Assembly: GCF_047634455.1 (NCBI RefSeq) | Contig: NZ_JBLIAI010000003.1 | Span: 1 to 64,000, forward strand | Length of the DNA stretch: 64,000 nucleotides | Reading direction: 5' to 3' | Source: Maritalea sp047634455 | GTDB taxonomy: Bacteria > Pseudomonadota > Alphaproteobacteria > Rhizobiales > Devosiaceae | Part shown: positions 17,087 to 26,260 of the stretch, piece after piece | Layout: each line of letters starts with the position of its first letter | Numbering within the stretch: position 1 is the stretch's first letter | Program-made: the position numbers and the translations under genes | Notes under the pieces: model-generated | The model's database searches: none | The model's input: the letters and a program-made list of their open reading frames with translations, nothing else | What the model was told of the DNA's origin: nothing

Positions 17087-18055
17087 ATGATTATATTTAT
17101 CGGCCCAAACAGGCAGCGCAGCAACGTCAAGCGATTGGGGGAACACCCAAAGGCCCCACCCTATAAATATCGAACCTACACCTGGCTTTACCGAACCTTT
17201 CGATTGCCTGCCGCCACTTACATTTTCACAGGCATTGATCGGCTCGATTTCAACGAGCGGCGTTTGGCCGGAAAAATTTATCGTCACATAAATGCCGCAG
17301 GCGCTGGCTTTCGGGCGCTGAACGACCCAGCCCATGCAAAGGGGCGATATGCGCTTTTGCGTGGCTTGCACGATGCTGGCATCAATCGTTTCAATGCCTA
17401 TCTTGGCTCAAACAATCCAAAACCTACTAATTTCCCCGTGTTTGTTCGCCGCAATTCGCTGAGCACCCAACCACTGACCGAGCTGCTTCAAACCCAAACT
17501 GAGCTGGATGATGCACTGCAAACACTCGCCGCCCATGGCGAGCCATTAGATGACCTGGTGATCATCGAATATTGCGCCGAGCCGATACAAGCCGGTATTT
17601 TTCGCAAATATTCATCTTACTATTTGGCGGGAAAAACAGTTCTCAGTTGGTCGATTTTTGAGAAAAATTGGATGGTCAAAAATGGCGAAATCGACATTGT
17701 GGATGAAAACGTCTATGCCCAAGAGTGGCCAACGGTTGAGCAAAACAGCTTTTCTGATGTGATCGGCAATGTCTTCAAGGTCGCAAATATTGAATATGGC
17801 CGCGCCGACTTTGGATTGGTGGATGGGCGCCCGCAGATCTACGAGATCAACTTCAATCCCCATTTCCGTACCATGTCATCATCCTCAAAAAGTCCAACGA
17901 GACAGAAAACGGTGGCGTTGGTGCTTGATCGACACGTTTCAAACTTGGCCGATCTTAGCCTTAAAACTTCGCGCGCGATCAACAATATCGCCGATCCCGA
18001 CATCACCGCGCATCGGTGGAGATTTTGGCGCAACTATGCCCCGCAACGGTACTAG
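17087..18055 (+). CDS. ATP-grasp-like protein of unknown substrate
   Basis: A 322-residue cytoplasmic protein. The second half has an ATP-grasp look: VIIEYCAEPI in the middle is followed by the segment YGRADFGLVDGRPQIYEINF, in which D...E.N resembles the metal-binding Asp/Glu-x-Asn triad of ATP-grasp ligases. FRKYSSYYLAGK would then lie in the ATP-binding subdomain. The N-terminus, MIIFIGPNRQ, is not a signal peptide. No amide- or peptide-forming partner is adjacent, so the substrate cannot be guessed. It follows regA by 153 bases, possibly with its own promoter, and converges with mmcB across a perfect palindrome. Confidence 0.6.
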   Translation: MIIFIGPNRQRSNVKRLGEHPKAPPYKYRTYTWLYRTFRLPAATYIFTGIDRLDFNERRLAGKIYRHINAAGAGFRALNDPAHAKGRYALLRGLHDAGINRFNAYLGSNNPKPTNFPVFVRRNSLSTQPLTELLQTQTELDDALQTLAAHGEPLDDLVIIEYCAEPIQAGIFRKYSSYYLAGKTVLSWSIFEKNWMVKNGEIDIVDENVYAQEWPTVEQNSFSDVIGNVFKVANIEYGRADFGLVDGRPQIYEINFNPHFRTMSSSSKSPTRQKTVALVLDRHVSNLADLSLKTSRAINNIADPDITAHRWRFWRNYAPQRY

Positions 18056-18057
18056 GT

Positions 18058-18079
18058 TCTGAACTCAATTGAGTTCAGA
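18058..18079. terminator. Perfect 22-bp palindrome between convergent genes
   Basis: TCTGAACTCAA and its exact inverse TTGAGTTCAGA abut without a spacer, filling the gap between two convergent stop codons. It would form a hairpin in either transcript but lacks a T-run, so intrinsic termination is only probable. Confidence 0.55.
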
Positions 18080-18080
18080 C

Positions 18081-18560
18081 CTAAACAGCACTGGGGCCCG
18101 GGTCCATCAATTGGTGAATCCGATCAGCGCCCATGCGGGCGACCCGCAGCATCATGGCTTTGCGGCGGGCGGCGGGCAATTTTTCTTCGTCAGCGTTGCG
18201 CAAAATCTCTGCGCCATGGCCGTCGGCTACGATTAAGCCCTGGTCGGACGGGAATATTGCACCATCAAGTTCTGGCGGCTTGGCAAAGAAAAACCGGTCA
18301 CAAAACTGATGATATTCGGGCCATTTGTTATCGACTTGATAGTCCTGCAGGCTCGATTTTATTTCAATAATCCAGAGATCGCCTTTCGGCCCGACGCCCA
18401 AAAGATCGGCCCGGCGTCCGTTCGCCAACGACACTTCCGCATAACAGCAAAAATCAAACCGTTCACGCAACAAGCGCATGGTGCCCCGTTGCACCCGCAA
18501 TGCGGTTTCCGATTGCCGTCCGTCAATGATGGGCGGTAAATTGTCCAGATGCGAGCTCAT
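18081..18560 (-). CDS. mmcB: MmcB family DNA repair nuclease
   Basis: A 159-residue protein of the alphaproteobacterial MmcB family, a PD-(D/E)xK-fold nuclease-like protein linked in Caulobacter to the DNA damage response. The catalytic pattern is visible as GRRADLLGVG (Asp) followed by LWIIEIKSS (E-x-K). RVQRGTMRLLRERF is a conserved N-terminal helix. Its start ATG overlaps the stop of the upstream MFS gene (ATGA), so translation is likely coupled. Confidence 0.88.
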   Translation of the reverse strand: MSSHLDNLPPIIDGRQSETALRVQRGTMRLLRERFDFCCYAEVSLANGRRADLLGVGPKGDLWIIEIKSSLQDYQVDNKWPEYHQFCDRFFFAKPPELDGAIFPSDQGLIVADGHGAEILRNADEEKLPAARRKAMMLRVARMGADRIHQLMDPGPSAV

Positions 18561-19729
18561 GTCTCAATTTTAACGGATTTCCTGGCCACAGGGAAGCGGC
18601 CTTCATCCAAAATACCGGCAAAGACCAGCCCAAGCACTAAGAGGGGTAACGGTGCCATAAGGGCCATGCGAATGCCAAAGCTTTCAGCGATGAACCCAAG
18701 CGCGGCCGGTCCAAAAAAGAACACCAAAAATGCAGTCTGGGCCAACGAGGCGACGTTGGTCGACGCGGGTCGATCTTGCCGCCTCGCCGCAGCTGAAACT
18801 GCCAGCGGATAAATAATGCTTGAGCCCATGCCCAACAACATAAAACCCAAAATGGCCAACCAAAAATTTGGCGCAACCCCAACCAATGTGACCCCTATAA
18901 TGGTAATGCCAAGAGAAAGGCGGGCCATGTTTGCTGTGCCGAGCTTTTCAACCACCGGATCGGCGAAAAAGCGAGTTAGGGCCATCACCAGCGTGAAGGC
19001 GATCAAGCTGGCACTTTGGGCAAATTCGCCAATTTCAAAGCTATCGCGCATATAAATCGTCGACCAGTCAATTCCAGCGCCCTCGGCAATCAAAGCGCCA
19101 AACGATACCGCACAAAGTGCCAAAATGAAGGGCGTCGGTCGGGTAAAAGTTGCTTGCTTTTCTGTGTTGGCCCCCGCCTTTTCTGTTGCCATGCGTTGAC
19201 CGAAAACCGTCGCAATCGTTCCAAAAGCCACGACAGGGAAAATGATGAGCATATGTATGAACGGGGTGACATCAAATTGGCGCATCAGGCCACCTATCAG
19301 GGCCGCGGCAAAAAAACCAAAGCTCCAAAAGCCGTGGCACCGGTTCATGATACGGCGGCCAATTTGCGCTTCAAGCCGGTCCGCTTCAACATTTATTGAA
19401 ATTTCCATCGCACCAACCGCCATTCCACCCAAAAAGATGGTGCTGATCACCAGCCAATAATCTAGCGAACCAGCCACAACAATATAAAGCGCAGCCATGG
19501 CGATATTGCCCAGAATGAAGGTGCGTTTTATGCCCATACGCTCCACCAGCGGCGCCCCGAGCGTCAAGAATATCAGCATGCCAAACGAGCTGAACATGAG
19601 GGTGAGGCCCAGCTGTCCTTCTTGAATATCCAATTGCGTTTGAATATCGGCAAGGCGCGACAACAAAGAACCAAGCCCAAAGGAAAACAAGAAAAAGATC
19701 GCGTAGATACGGTGTTGTGGCTTGACCAT
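18557..19729 (-). CDS. MFS transporter
   Basis: A 390-residue major facilitator with about 12 hydrophobic segments. The first domain includes FSFGLGSLLSRLADIQ and APLVERMGIKRTFILGN, the loop 2-3 motif region. The central loop falls around MATEKAGANTEKQ. The start is ATG at 19729 (MVKPQHRIYAIFF). The frame continues upstream only by reading antisense through the chemoreceptor gene and is rejected there. The stop codon overlaps the mmcB start. The substrate is unknown; the general form resembles fucose permease/YbjJ-type carriers. Confidence 0.85.
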   Translation of the reverse strand: MVKPQHRIYAIFFLFSFGLGSLLSRLADIQTQLDIQEGQLGLTLMFSSFGMLIFLTLGAPLVERMGIKRTFILGNIAMAALYIVVAGSLDYWLVISTIFLGGMAVGAMEISINVEADRLEAQIGRRIMNRCHGFWSFGFFAAALIGGLMRQFDVTPFIHMLIIFPVVAFGTIATVFGQRMATEKAGANTEKQATFTRPTPFILALCAVSFGALIAEGAGIDWSTIYMRDSFEIGEFAQSASLIAFTLVMALTRFFADPVVEKLGTANMARLSLGITIIGVTLVGVAPNFWLAILGFMLLGMGSSIIYPLAVSAAARRQDRPASTNVASLAQTAFLVFFFGPAALGFIAESFGIRMALMAPLPLLVLGLVFAGILDEGRFPVARKSVKIET

Positions 19730-19796
19730 GGGAACAACTCTATGGAAGGGCAATTGAGCGCTCAACGCTAGGTGAGAATGTCTGGGCATGCAAACA

Positions 19797-19826
19797 AAAA
19801 ATGGCCCCTCGCTGCGGGGCCATTTT
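19797..19826 (-). terminator. Terminator of the chemoreceptor gene
   Basis: AAAATGGCCCC and GGGGCCATTTT pair around a 7-base loop. Read on the minus strand the stem runs into TTTTTTG, 27 bases after the chemoreceptor stop codon. Confidence 0.9.
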
Positions 19827-19853
19827 AGCGCAAAATGCCAGAAAGACCGGTCT

Positions 19854-22004
19854 CTAAGCCGCCGCAACTTCAGATAAGAATGTATCAACTGTTGATTGTA
19901 AAGTTTGCGCTTGCTTGGCCATATCCTCGGACGCCACAAGCACTTGGTTGGCACTTTGGTTGGTTTCGCCAGCCGATGTGGTGACCAAATTAATTGAGCC
20001 TGCCACTTGCTCGGTACCGGTTGCAGCTTGGGTGACGCTTTGGCTGATTTCGGCGGTGGCGGCACCTTGCTCTTCAACAGCGGATGCAATCGAGGTGGTG
20101 TAACTGGTCACCTCCGCCATTGTTTGGGCAATTTGCTCAATGGCTTGCACAGCTTCTTTCGTGCTGTCTTGAATTTCTGTAATCTGGTTGGCGATTTCCT
20201 CGGTGGCACTGGCGGTTTGATTGGCCAGGCTTTTCACTTCAGTCGCGACAACTGCAAAGCCTTTGCCCATTTCGCCGGCTCGCGCGGCTTCAATCGAAGT
20301 GTTTAGCGCCAGCAGGTTTGTTTGTTCCGCAATGTCTTGAATGAGCGCCACCACATCACCGATCCGCTGGGCGGCATCGGCCAAGCGGGTAACTTTTGTA
20401 TTGGTGTTTTGCGCCGCTTCTGCTGCAATATTAACGATTGAATTGGTCTTGGACACTTGCCGAGAAATTTCTTCAATTGAGGCGGCCAATTCTTCTGCCG
20501 CAGCCGCCACAGCTTTCACATTTGCCGAAGCTTCTTTTGATGCGCTAGCGACTTCATTGGCTTGCCCGGATGTGTCTGTGGCAATGCCGGTCAACACATT
20601 TGCGGTCTCCATCATTTGGCTGGTATTGCGCGACACCGTGTCTAATGCTTCACCCACCGAGCCCCGGAATTGACTTATCAGGGTTTCCACTTTGGACTGC
20701 CGCGTGAGCTGCGCATTTGCCTCTTGCTCGCTTTCTTCTTCCAAGCGACGACGGGCGATGGCGTTTTCTTTAAACACATCTACCGCCCGGGCCATATCAC
20801 CCAGCTCATCCTGGCCCTGTGTGCCGTCAACATCCACATCCAGATTTCCTTCCGCCAAATCCGCCATCGTCACAGCAAGGTTGGCAATCGGTCGGGTAAT
20901 TGTGCGGGCAAACAAGAACCCGCCAACAACAATCACACCCAACATAACCGACCCAATGGCGAGCAACAGATTGCGCAACCCATCCACCGGCGAATTGCTT
21001 TCTGAAACGCCCTGCACCGCAACGACGGCCCAGTTTACGCCCGCAAATTCAAACGGTACACTTAACAGATTGAGCTCTTCGCCCCGATACGTGTCGGTGA
21101 CGGTGTAGCCATATTTGCCTGCCAAGGCATCGTCGATGGCCGCATATTCAAGTTTTGTTGACAGAATGTCGTTCTCGTCAGTGAACACAGAATCATTTCG
21201 AAATGACCGGTCTGCGCCCACAATAAAAGTCTCGCCGGTCGTTCCAAGTCCCGTTTTGTCGTGCATAATTTTGGTGAACTGGTCCACGGGAATTTGATAG
21301 GCCAAAACCCCGATCCGCTCGCCCTTGTCAAATACCGGCGTAGAAATAAAACTTGCAGGCGCGTCATTTGACGGCGGGTAGGGGAAAATATCCAAGAATT
21401 TTAACTCGCCCGGCTGCATTTGCGACGCGGCCTGGTAAGCTTTGCCCAAATCGCTCGACGCCCACCGCCCACCATTTGGCGCAAAATTGGTGGCGAAATC
21501 ATTCTCTTTTGCAACAGTGTACAGGAGCTGCCCCTCATTGTTGAACAAGAAAACATCATAATAGCCCATCTGTTCCAAAAGGGCGGTGAAATAGGGATGA
21601 TACTTTGCGTGCACGCTGTCATACCATTGGCCCGTTTTTGCCCCTTGCAGCAAATGGCGCTCACCCAAGGGGTAAGGGTTGCTGTTTATATATGCATTTT
21701 GCAGGACCTGTTCGGGATTGCCCTCAATTTGTGCCCAGGCCTTGCCCAATTCTTTGATGCCGTTAATCGCCACCGGGTTTTGCGCTTCGATAAACAAATC
21801 GGATTTCACGCCCTCAAAATAGTTCTTCAGGGCAACTTCACGGCTTTCAACGATGGTTTCCAACTTGGTGCGGGTCATTTGACTGACGGTGTTGGAGCTG
21901 ATGATAAAGCTTGCAACGCCAAGACCAATCCCAATGGCAAGTGCAGACCCCGTAAAGGCTAACGGAAGGCGGTAAGCGATTTTCAATGCAGGAAATTTAA
22001 ACAT
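19854..22004 (-). CDS. Methyl-accepting chemotaxis protein (dCache-like sensor)
   Basis: A 716-residue transmembrane chemoreceptor. TM1 lies near residues 12-34 (LAFTGSALAIGIGLGVASFI). A periplasmic domain of about 300 residues has a double-Cache look (YYDVFLFNNEGQLLYTV, GVLAYQIPVDQFTKIM). TM2 is near residues 340-362, followed by HAMP (RPIANLAVTMADLAEGNL) and the cytoplasmic signalling coil. The tip IAEQTNLLALNTSIEAARAG has Thr-Ser in place of the more usual Ala-Thr. No che genes are nearby, so it is an orphan. The attractant is not predictable, although hut genes are close. Confidence 0.93.
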   Translation of the reverse strand: MFKFPALKIAYRLPLAFTGSALAIGIGLGVASFIISSNTVSQMTRTKLETIVESREVALKNYFEGVKSDLFIEAQNPVAINGIKELGKAWAQIEGNPEQVLQNAYINSNPYPLGERHLLQGAKTGQWYDSVHAKYHPYFTALLEQMGYYDVFLFNNEGQLLYTVAKENDFATNFAPNGGRWASSDLGKAYQAASQMQPGELKFLDIFPYPPSNDAPASFISTPVFDKGERIGVLAYQIPVDQFTKIMHDKTGLGTTGETFIVGADRSFRNDSVFTDENDILSTKLEYAAIDDALAGKYGYTVTDTYRGEELNLLSVPFEFAGVNWAVVAVQGVSESNSPVDGLRNLLLAIGSVMLGVIVVGGFLFARTITRPIANLAVTMADLAEGNLDVDVDGTQGQDELGDMARAVDVFKENAIARRRLEEESEQEANAQLTRQSKVETLISQFRGSVGEALDTVSRNTSQMMETANVLTGIATDTSGQANEVASASKEASANVKAVAAAAEELAASIEEISRQVSKTNSIVNIAAEAAQNTNTKVTRLADAAQRIGDVVALIQDIAEQTNLLALNTSIEAARAGEMGKGFAVVATEVKSLANQTASATEEIANQITEIQDSTKEAVQAIEQIAQTMAEVTSYTTSIASAVEEQGAATAEISQSVTQAATGTEQVAGSINLVTTSAGETNQSANQVLVASEDMAKQAQTLQSTVDTFLSEVAAA

Positions 22005-22111
22005 GTGGCGGCTCGCAACGGTTGGAGGTTCAAACCAATGTTGCCGTTTTTTGGTTAATCGCCGCTTTTAATGCGCTTACGCACAAATGCGCATGCGAAC
22101 AAAGACCCGGT

Positions 22112-22729
22112 CTAAATGCTCATGCGATGTTGTGTGCCGCCACGTGACGAGGCACTTAACCGGCTCGGCGCGGTGCCGATTATCTTGTCCTGAATGATCT
22201 GCACCCCAAGACTATTGTTGCGCACAAATTCATAGCGCCTAAATCCACAGCCTGGTGCGGGCGCAGTTGTGCCCCGTTTTTTGGGGTCTTGACTAAACCG
22301 TCGGCGATCCGGACCCAAATAGCTGTCGGTTTCAAAATAGACGTTTTTTGTATTCACCTGTTTGGATAATCTCTCTTTGATCGAATATGCCACCCAAGGA
22401 ATGGTCAAAATATCATCAAAACCCGCATTAACGCATTCAATGATCGATTCTTTTGAGGGCGCTTCAACAAAGCAAACCAGGGGCGAAAAGCGCACACGCA
22501 ATTGTTTGCTCGCGCGGATTTCAGCGATTTGGGCAATGGATTTTTTGAAATTCGGGGAATAATCAAACAGAAAGAAGTTGATTGGGTTTATTTTGGATAG
22601 TCGTTCTGCATCGCTCAAACCCATATAAGGTCGCACAGTCGCAAATTCCAAGTCTGCCGCAATGTCGCCAATTAAGGCGACAGAGTTGGGGCTGCTTCCC
22701 ATATTTGTGGCGAAATCGAAATTTATCAC
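22112..22729 (-). CDS. Degenerate receiver-domain protein with a GPDRRR tail
   Basis: A 205-residue protein whose first 125 residues look like a response-regulator receiver. FFLFDYSP could hold the phospho-accepting Asp, and AGFDDILTIPW lines up with the usual AG-x-D-D-x-L-T-K-P-F, but the conserved Lys is Ile. The acidic pair after beta-1 is reduced to GD (VALIGDIAADL). Phosphotransfer is therefore doubtful. The segment YLGPDRRRFS matches a tail common in alphaproteobacterial receiver-only regulators. The start is GTG at 22729 or ATG at 22702. It lies upstream of the chemoreceptor on the same strand, so a signalling link is possible. Confidence 0.6.
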   Translation of the reverse strand: MINFDFATNMGSSPNSVALIGDIAADLEFATVRPYMGLSDAERLSKINPINFFLFDYSPNFKKSIAQIAEIRASKQLRVRFSPLVCFVEAPSKESIIECVNAGFDDILTIPWVAYSIKERLSKQVNTKNVYFETDSYLGPDRRRFSQDPKKRGTTAPAPGCGFRRYEFVRNNSLGVQIIQDKIIGTAPSRLSASSRGGTQHRMSI

Positions 22730-22821
22730 TTTGACTACTCAGCACTGACGACCAATAAACTAATGAATAAGTTAATTTAACAAAATCGCGAAATACAAAG
22801 AGCTACCCTAGAGAAAAATTG

Positions 22822-23547
22822 TTAATTTTTCGTCGAAAAGCTGAAGTTTTTTGCGGTCATTCGATAGCTTGCACCAGGGTGGAACAACCGAGCGTAGGTG
22901 ATCGCCTGGCCTGCAAGGTGTGTGCGCCGCTCAATCACAAACAAGGCATCATTTGGCTTTACCCCCAATATCCGCGCTTGCTCGGGCTTGGCGTTCTCGG
23001 CAGAAAAGAAGTGCTCTGCTTCCGAATAGGGAACTGTTTCAACCAGCCATTCGTTTGGATTGATGTCATTGAAAACGGCAATCTCCGCACTTGGTACCAC
23101 CTCCAGGTTGATCCAGCGTTCTTCCAATTGAAAAGGAATATCGTTGGCAAAATGAACCGAGCGCAAGAATAATGCATGTGTGCCCTCAGCAAGGCCCAAA
23201 ATGTCAGCCGGAACTGACGAGGCTTGATGAATTTCGTGTTCGAGCATTGAAAAACGATAAGTGGCACCGCGCGCTTCAATTTCTTGACGCACCAAGGGAA
23301 TAGTGACGCGTGTGGCCCGTGTGCCAGCGGACGCAACATGGGTACCCGCGCGCCGTTTGCGCTCCACATATCCTTCTTCAGCTAACTCCCGAATGGCGCG
23401 GTGCACGGTTGCCCGGGCGCAATCATAGTGCTGGGCGATAATTTGTTCATGTTCAACCTTGTCGCCGGGCCGCAGCTCGCCATTGCGGATGCGGGCCAAC
23501 AATTCATTTTTGATCTTGAGATAAACAGGTTCAAGGCTTTTGGTCAT
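22822..23547 (-). CDS. hutC: Histidine utilisation repressor HutC
   Basis: A GntR-family repressor of the HutC subgroup that releases hut promoters when urocanate is present. The N-terminal winged helix is clear (QIIAQHYDCARATVHRAIRE, LAEEGYVERKRRAGTHVA). The C-terminal UTRA ligand domain has the usual FLRSVHFANDIPFQLEERWI and ends in ITYARLFHPGASYRMTA. It is three bases downstream of hutF on the same strand and so is cotranscribed with it. Confidence 0.93.
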   Translation of the reverse strand: MTKSLEPVYLKIKNELLARIRNGELRPGDKVEHEQIIAQHYDCARATVHRAIRELAEEGYVERKRRAGTHVASAGTRATRVTIPLVRQEIEARGATYRFSMLEHEIHQASSVPADILGLAEGTHALFLRSVHFANDIPFQLEERWINLEVVPSAEIAVFNDINPNEWLVETVPYSEAEHFFSAENAKPEQARILGVKPNDALFVIERRTHLAGQAITYARLFHPGASYRMTAKNFSFSTKN

Positions 23548-23550
23548 GAA

Positions 23551-24921
23551 TTATAAAAGGACTCGCAACTTGCGCAACGAACGTTTGAAACGCTGTTCAT
23601 ATTCGGCGCGATTGATATGGTGACCATCTTTAACAATATGTCGTCCGGCTGACCACAGGTTCTCGACATTGTCTTTTCGGCTGGCAAACATCCAATAATC
23701 AAGCGCCAAACTCTCGCTCAATCCGTCGGCCAAAATGGTTTGGGGATCGATGGTAAACATGTCGGCCCATCGGCCAACTTCAAGGCGACCCGCATGGCGG
23801 CCAAGCGCTTGTGCGCCGCCAGATGTCGCCATTTGCAGCAGGTTCTGCGCGTTCGATCTGTGTGGCTTGGCCAGCACCGTGCGTTGGTTGGTTTGATAGC
23901 GCTGTGAATGTTCGAGCGTGCGCAGTTCTTCGGCCAATGAAATCCGCAAATCGCTATCCGAACCAATGCCGATATGGCCGGAATGTTCCACATAGCGAAC
24001 CCCATCAAAAATCCCGTCGCCCAAATTCGCTTCTGTGATCGGGCAAAGCCCAGCAACCGCGCCAGATTTGGCAAGGCCAATGGTTTCTTCAGGCGTCATA
24101 TGGGTGCAATGGATCAGGCACCATCTTCTGTCGACCTCGATATTGTTCAGCAACCACTCAACCGGCCGTGCCCCAAAATGGGCTTTTACATCTTCAACTT
24201 CACCCAATTGCTCAGCAATATGCATGTGAATGGGTGCGTCCGGTAGCAGCTGTGTCACCTTGCTCAACAGTTCGCTGTTCACAGCACGAAGGGAGTGGGG
24301 GGCAACGCCCAAATGGTAATCATTTGGCGCGGATTTAAGGCTGATCTTCGCGCCCTCAACCATTCTTTCGAACAGATCAAAATCGCTGCCAAACCGCAAT
24401 TGCCCGCCCTTAAGCGGTTCTTCATTGACGCTACCAAACCGATAAAGCACCGGCAAGTGCGTTAACCCCAAGCCAACGTGCTGCGCAGCGTTGATAATCT
24501 GCAAGCTGGTTTCAGCAGGATTGTCGTATGGGGTTCCGCCCTTTTGATGGTGCACATAATGAAATTCACCAACCGCTGCAAATCCAGCTTCGGCCATTTC
24601 CATAAATGTGAAGGCTGCAATCGCGTTGATGTCTTCAACGTCCAAATGATCCAAAAATCGATACATCACATCACGCCATGTCCAAAAGCTGTCGGTGGAC
24701 GCGCCGCGTCGTTCGGAAAGGCCTGCCATGGCGCGTTGGAACGAATGGGAGTGCACATTCGACGCCGCGGGCAACAATATTTGCTCACCCAATTCCATAT
24801 CTGAGGGCTGCTTGGCAGCCTCAACTTCAATATTTGCGATTACACCATCTTCAATAGTGAGGCGAACATTGCTGGCCCAGCCGGTACTCAACAGGGCGGA
24901 TTTGGCGAATAGATGCTGCAT
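23551..24921 (-). CDS. hutF: Formimidoylglutamate deiminase HutF
   Basis: HutF removes ammonia from N-formimidoyl-L-glutamate to give N-formyl-L-glutamate, the first half of the two-step route completed by HutG. It is an amidohydrolase-superfamily enzyme. The metal-binding segment is ASNVHSHSFQRAMAG, with HIAEQ and LIHCTHM carrying further ligands and GIGSDSDLRISL the catalytic Asp. ATG at 24921 is preceded by GGAAG and gives 456 residues; the frame is open 25 codons further but the extra leader is unlike the family. Confidence 0.93.
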   Translation of the reverse strand: MQHLFAKSALLSTGWASNVRLTIEDGVIANIEVEAAKQPSDMELGEQILLPAASNVHSHSFQRAMAGLSERRGASTDSFWTWRDVMYRFLDHLDVEDINAIAAFTFMEMAEAGFAAVGEFHYVHHQKGGTPYDNPAETSLQIINAAQHVGLGLTHLPVLYRFGSVNEEPLKGGQLRFGSDFDLFERMVEGAKISLKSAPNDYHLGVAPHSLRAVNSELLSKVTQLLPDAPIHMHIAEQLGEVEDVKAHFGARPVEWLLNNIEVDRRWCLIHCTHMTPEETIGLAKSGAVAGLCPITEANLGDGIFDGVRYVEHSGHIGIGSDSDLRISLAEELRTLEHSQRYQTNQRTVLAKPHRSNAQNLLQMATSGGAQALGRHAGRLEVGRWADMFTIDPQTILADGLSESLALDYWMFASRKDNVENLWSAGRHIVKDGHHINRAEYEQRFKRSLRKLRVLL

Positions 24922-24944
24922 ATATCTTCCATTTGACAGATTGA

Positions 24945-24983
24945 ATATGTATGGACATATTAGAAATAAGCATATACATATTT
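24945..24983. promoter_or_regulatory. Likely HutC operators in the divergent hut promoter
   Basis: ATATGT-ATGG-ACATAT (24945-24960) is an inverted repeat, and an inverted copy of AATATGTAT lies at about 24974-24983. Both sit between the divergent hutF and hutI starts. The AT-rich half-sites suit a GntR/HutC-type repressor; binding is inferred. Confidence 0.6.
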
Positions 24984-25039
24984 GAAAAAGAGGCAAGCGC
25001 TGGATGCAGTGCTATGTCGAAAATATCAGGGCCAAACCA

Positions 25040-26260
25040 ATGTCAAACACCGCCAATTCCGTGCTGTTTAACGGCCATCTCGCGCCAATGAATGCGTCCA
25101 CATCGCGCTATGGTGGCTTGATTGAAAATGGCGCAATTGCTGTCCAAAACGGCAGAATTGAATGGGTCGGTGCAAGTGAAAACCTGCCCGCACAATATGC
25201 CAGTTGGTCGCGTCGTGACCTTGAAGGCGCGCTGGTGACCCCCGGCCTGATCGATTGCCACACGCATCTGGTTTACGGTGGCAACCGTGCCAACGAATTT
25301 GAAATGCGGCTCGAAGGCGCAACTTACGAAGAAGTGGCGCGGGCAGGCGGTGGCATTCTTTCAACTGTCACCGCAACACGCGTCGCAAGCGTTGATGAGC
25401 TGGCACAAATGGCGCTGCCGCGGCTTGATGCTCTGTTGGCGGAAGGGGTTACAACCCTAGAAATAAAATCAGGATATGGGCTCGATCTCACAACGGAACG
25501 CAACATGCTTTTGGCGGCGCGAAAGCTTGCTGAAGTGCGGCCTGTTCAAATCAAAACCACATTCTTAGGCGCCCACGCCACACCGCCAGAATTTAAAGGG
25601 CGCGACGACGATTACATCGATCATGTGGCCCATCAGATGTTGCCCACTTTGGCGGCTGAAGGTTTGGTGGATGCGGTCGATGGGTTTTGTGAAAATATCG
25701 CTTTTTCACCCGATCAGATGCGTGTGGTTTTTGATGCGGCAAAAAAACTGGGCCTGCCGATCAAACTGCATGCCGAGCAATTGAGCAATCTCGGCGGCTC
25801 TGCATTGGCCGCGTCATATGGGGCTTTGTCTGTCGACCATTTGGAGTTTTTGGACGAGGCAGGCGTTCAAGCCATCGCAAAATCGGGCACTGTCGCTGTG
25901 CTATTGCCCGGCGCATTTTATACCTTGCGCGAAACTCAAATGCCGCCGCTCGACCATTTGCGTAACCACAATGTGCCCATCGCCATTGCCACCGACAGTA
26001 ACCCTGGCTCGTCGCCCCTCACGTCTTTGCTTTTGGCGATGAATATGGCCGCGACGCTTTTCCATATGACGCCAGAAGAGGCACTGCGCGGCGTCACCCT
26101 CAATGCCGCCAAAGCGTTAGGACTGGCTGATCAGCTCGGCTCAATTGAAGTGGGCAAACGCGCCGACCTTGCGATTTGGAATGTCAAACAACCAGCCGAA
26201 CTCGCTTACCGCATCGGGTTTAACCCGCTCAAAAATACCGTCTTTGGAGGACAAATTTAG
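25040..26260 (+). CDS. hutI: Imidazolonepropionase HutI
   Basis: HutI hydrolyses imidazolone-5-propionate to formimidoylglutamate, the third step of histidine breakdown. It is a zinc/iron amidohydrolase: PGLIDCHTHLVYGG binds metal, EIKSGYGLDL and FLGAHATPPEFKGR are family signatures, and IATDSNPGSSP holds the catalytic Asp. The ATG at 25040 gives a standard 406 residues. An ATG at 25004 is in frame but lacks family similarity. It is the first gene of the plus-strand hutIHGU run and overlaps hutH. Confidence 0.95.
   Translation: MSNTANSVLFNGHLAPMNASTSRYGGLIENGAIAVQNGRIEWVGASENLPAQYASWSRRDLEGALVTPGLIDCHTHLVYGGNRANEFEMRLEGATYEEVARAGGGILSTVTATRVASVDELAQMALPRLDALLAEGVTTLEIKSGYGLDLTTERNMLLAARKLAEVRPVQIKTTFLGAHATPPEFKGRDDDYIDHVAHQMLPTLAAEGLVDAVDGFCENIAFSPDQMRVVFDAAKKLGLPIKLHAEQLSNLGGSALAASYGALSVDHLEFLDEAGVQAIAKSGTVAVLLPGAFYTLRETQMPPLDHLRNHNVPIAIATDSNPGSSPLTSLLLAMNMAATLFHMTPEEALRGVTLNAAKALGLADQLGSIEVGKRADLAIWNVKQPAELAYRIGFNPLKNTVFGGQI

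Noticed and set aside
19730..20089. N-terminal extension of the MFS transporter by 120 codons
   Set aside because: It reads across the chemoreceptor's terminator and 3' end, and the translated sequence is Pro/Lys/Arg-rich and unlike any transporter.
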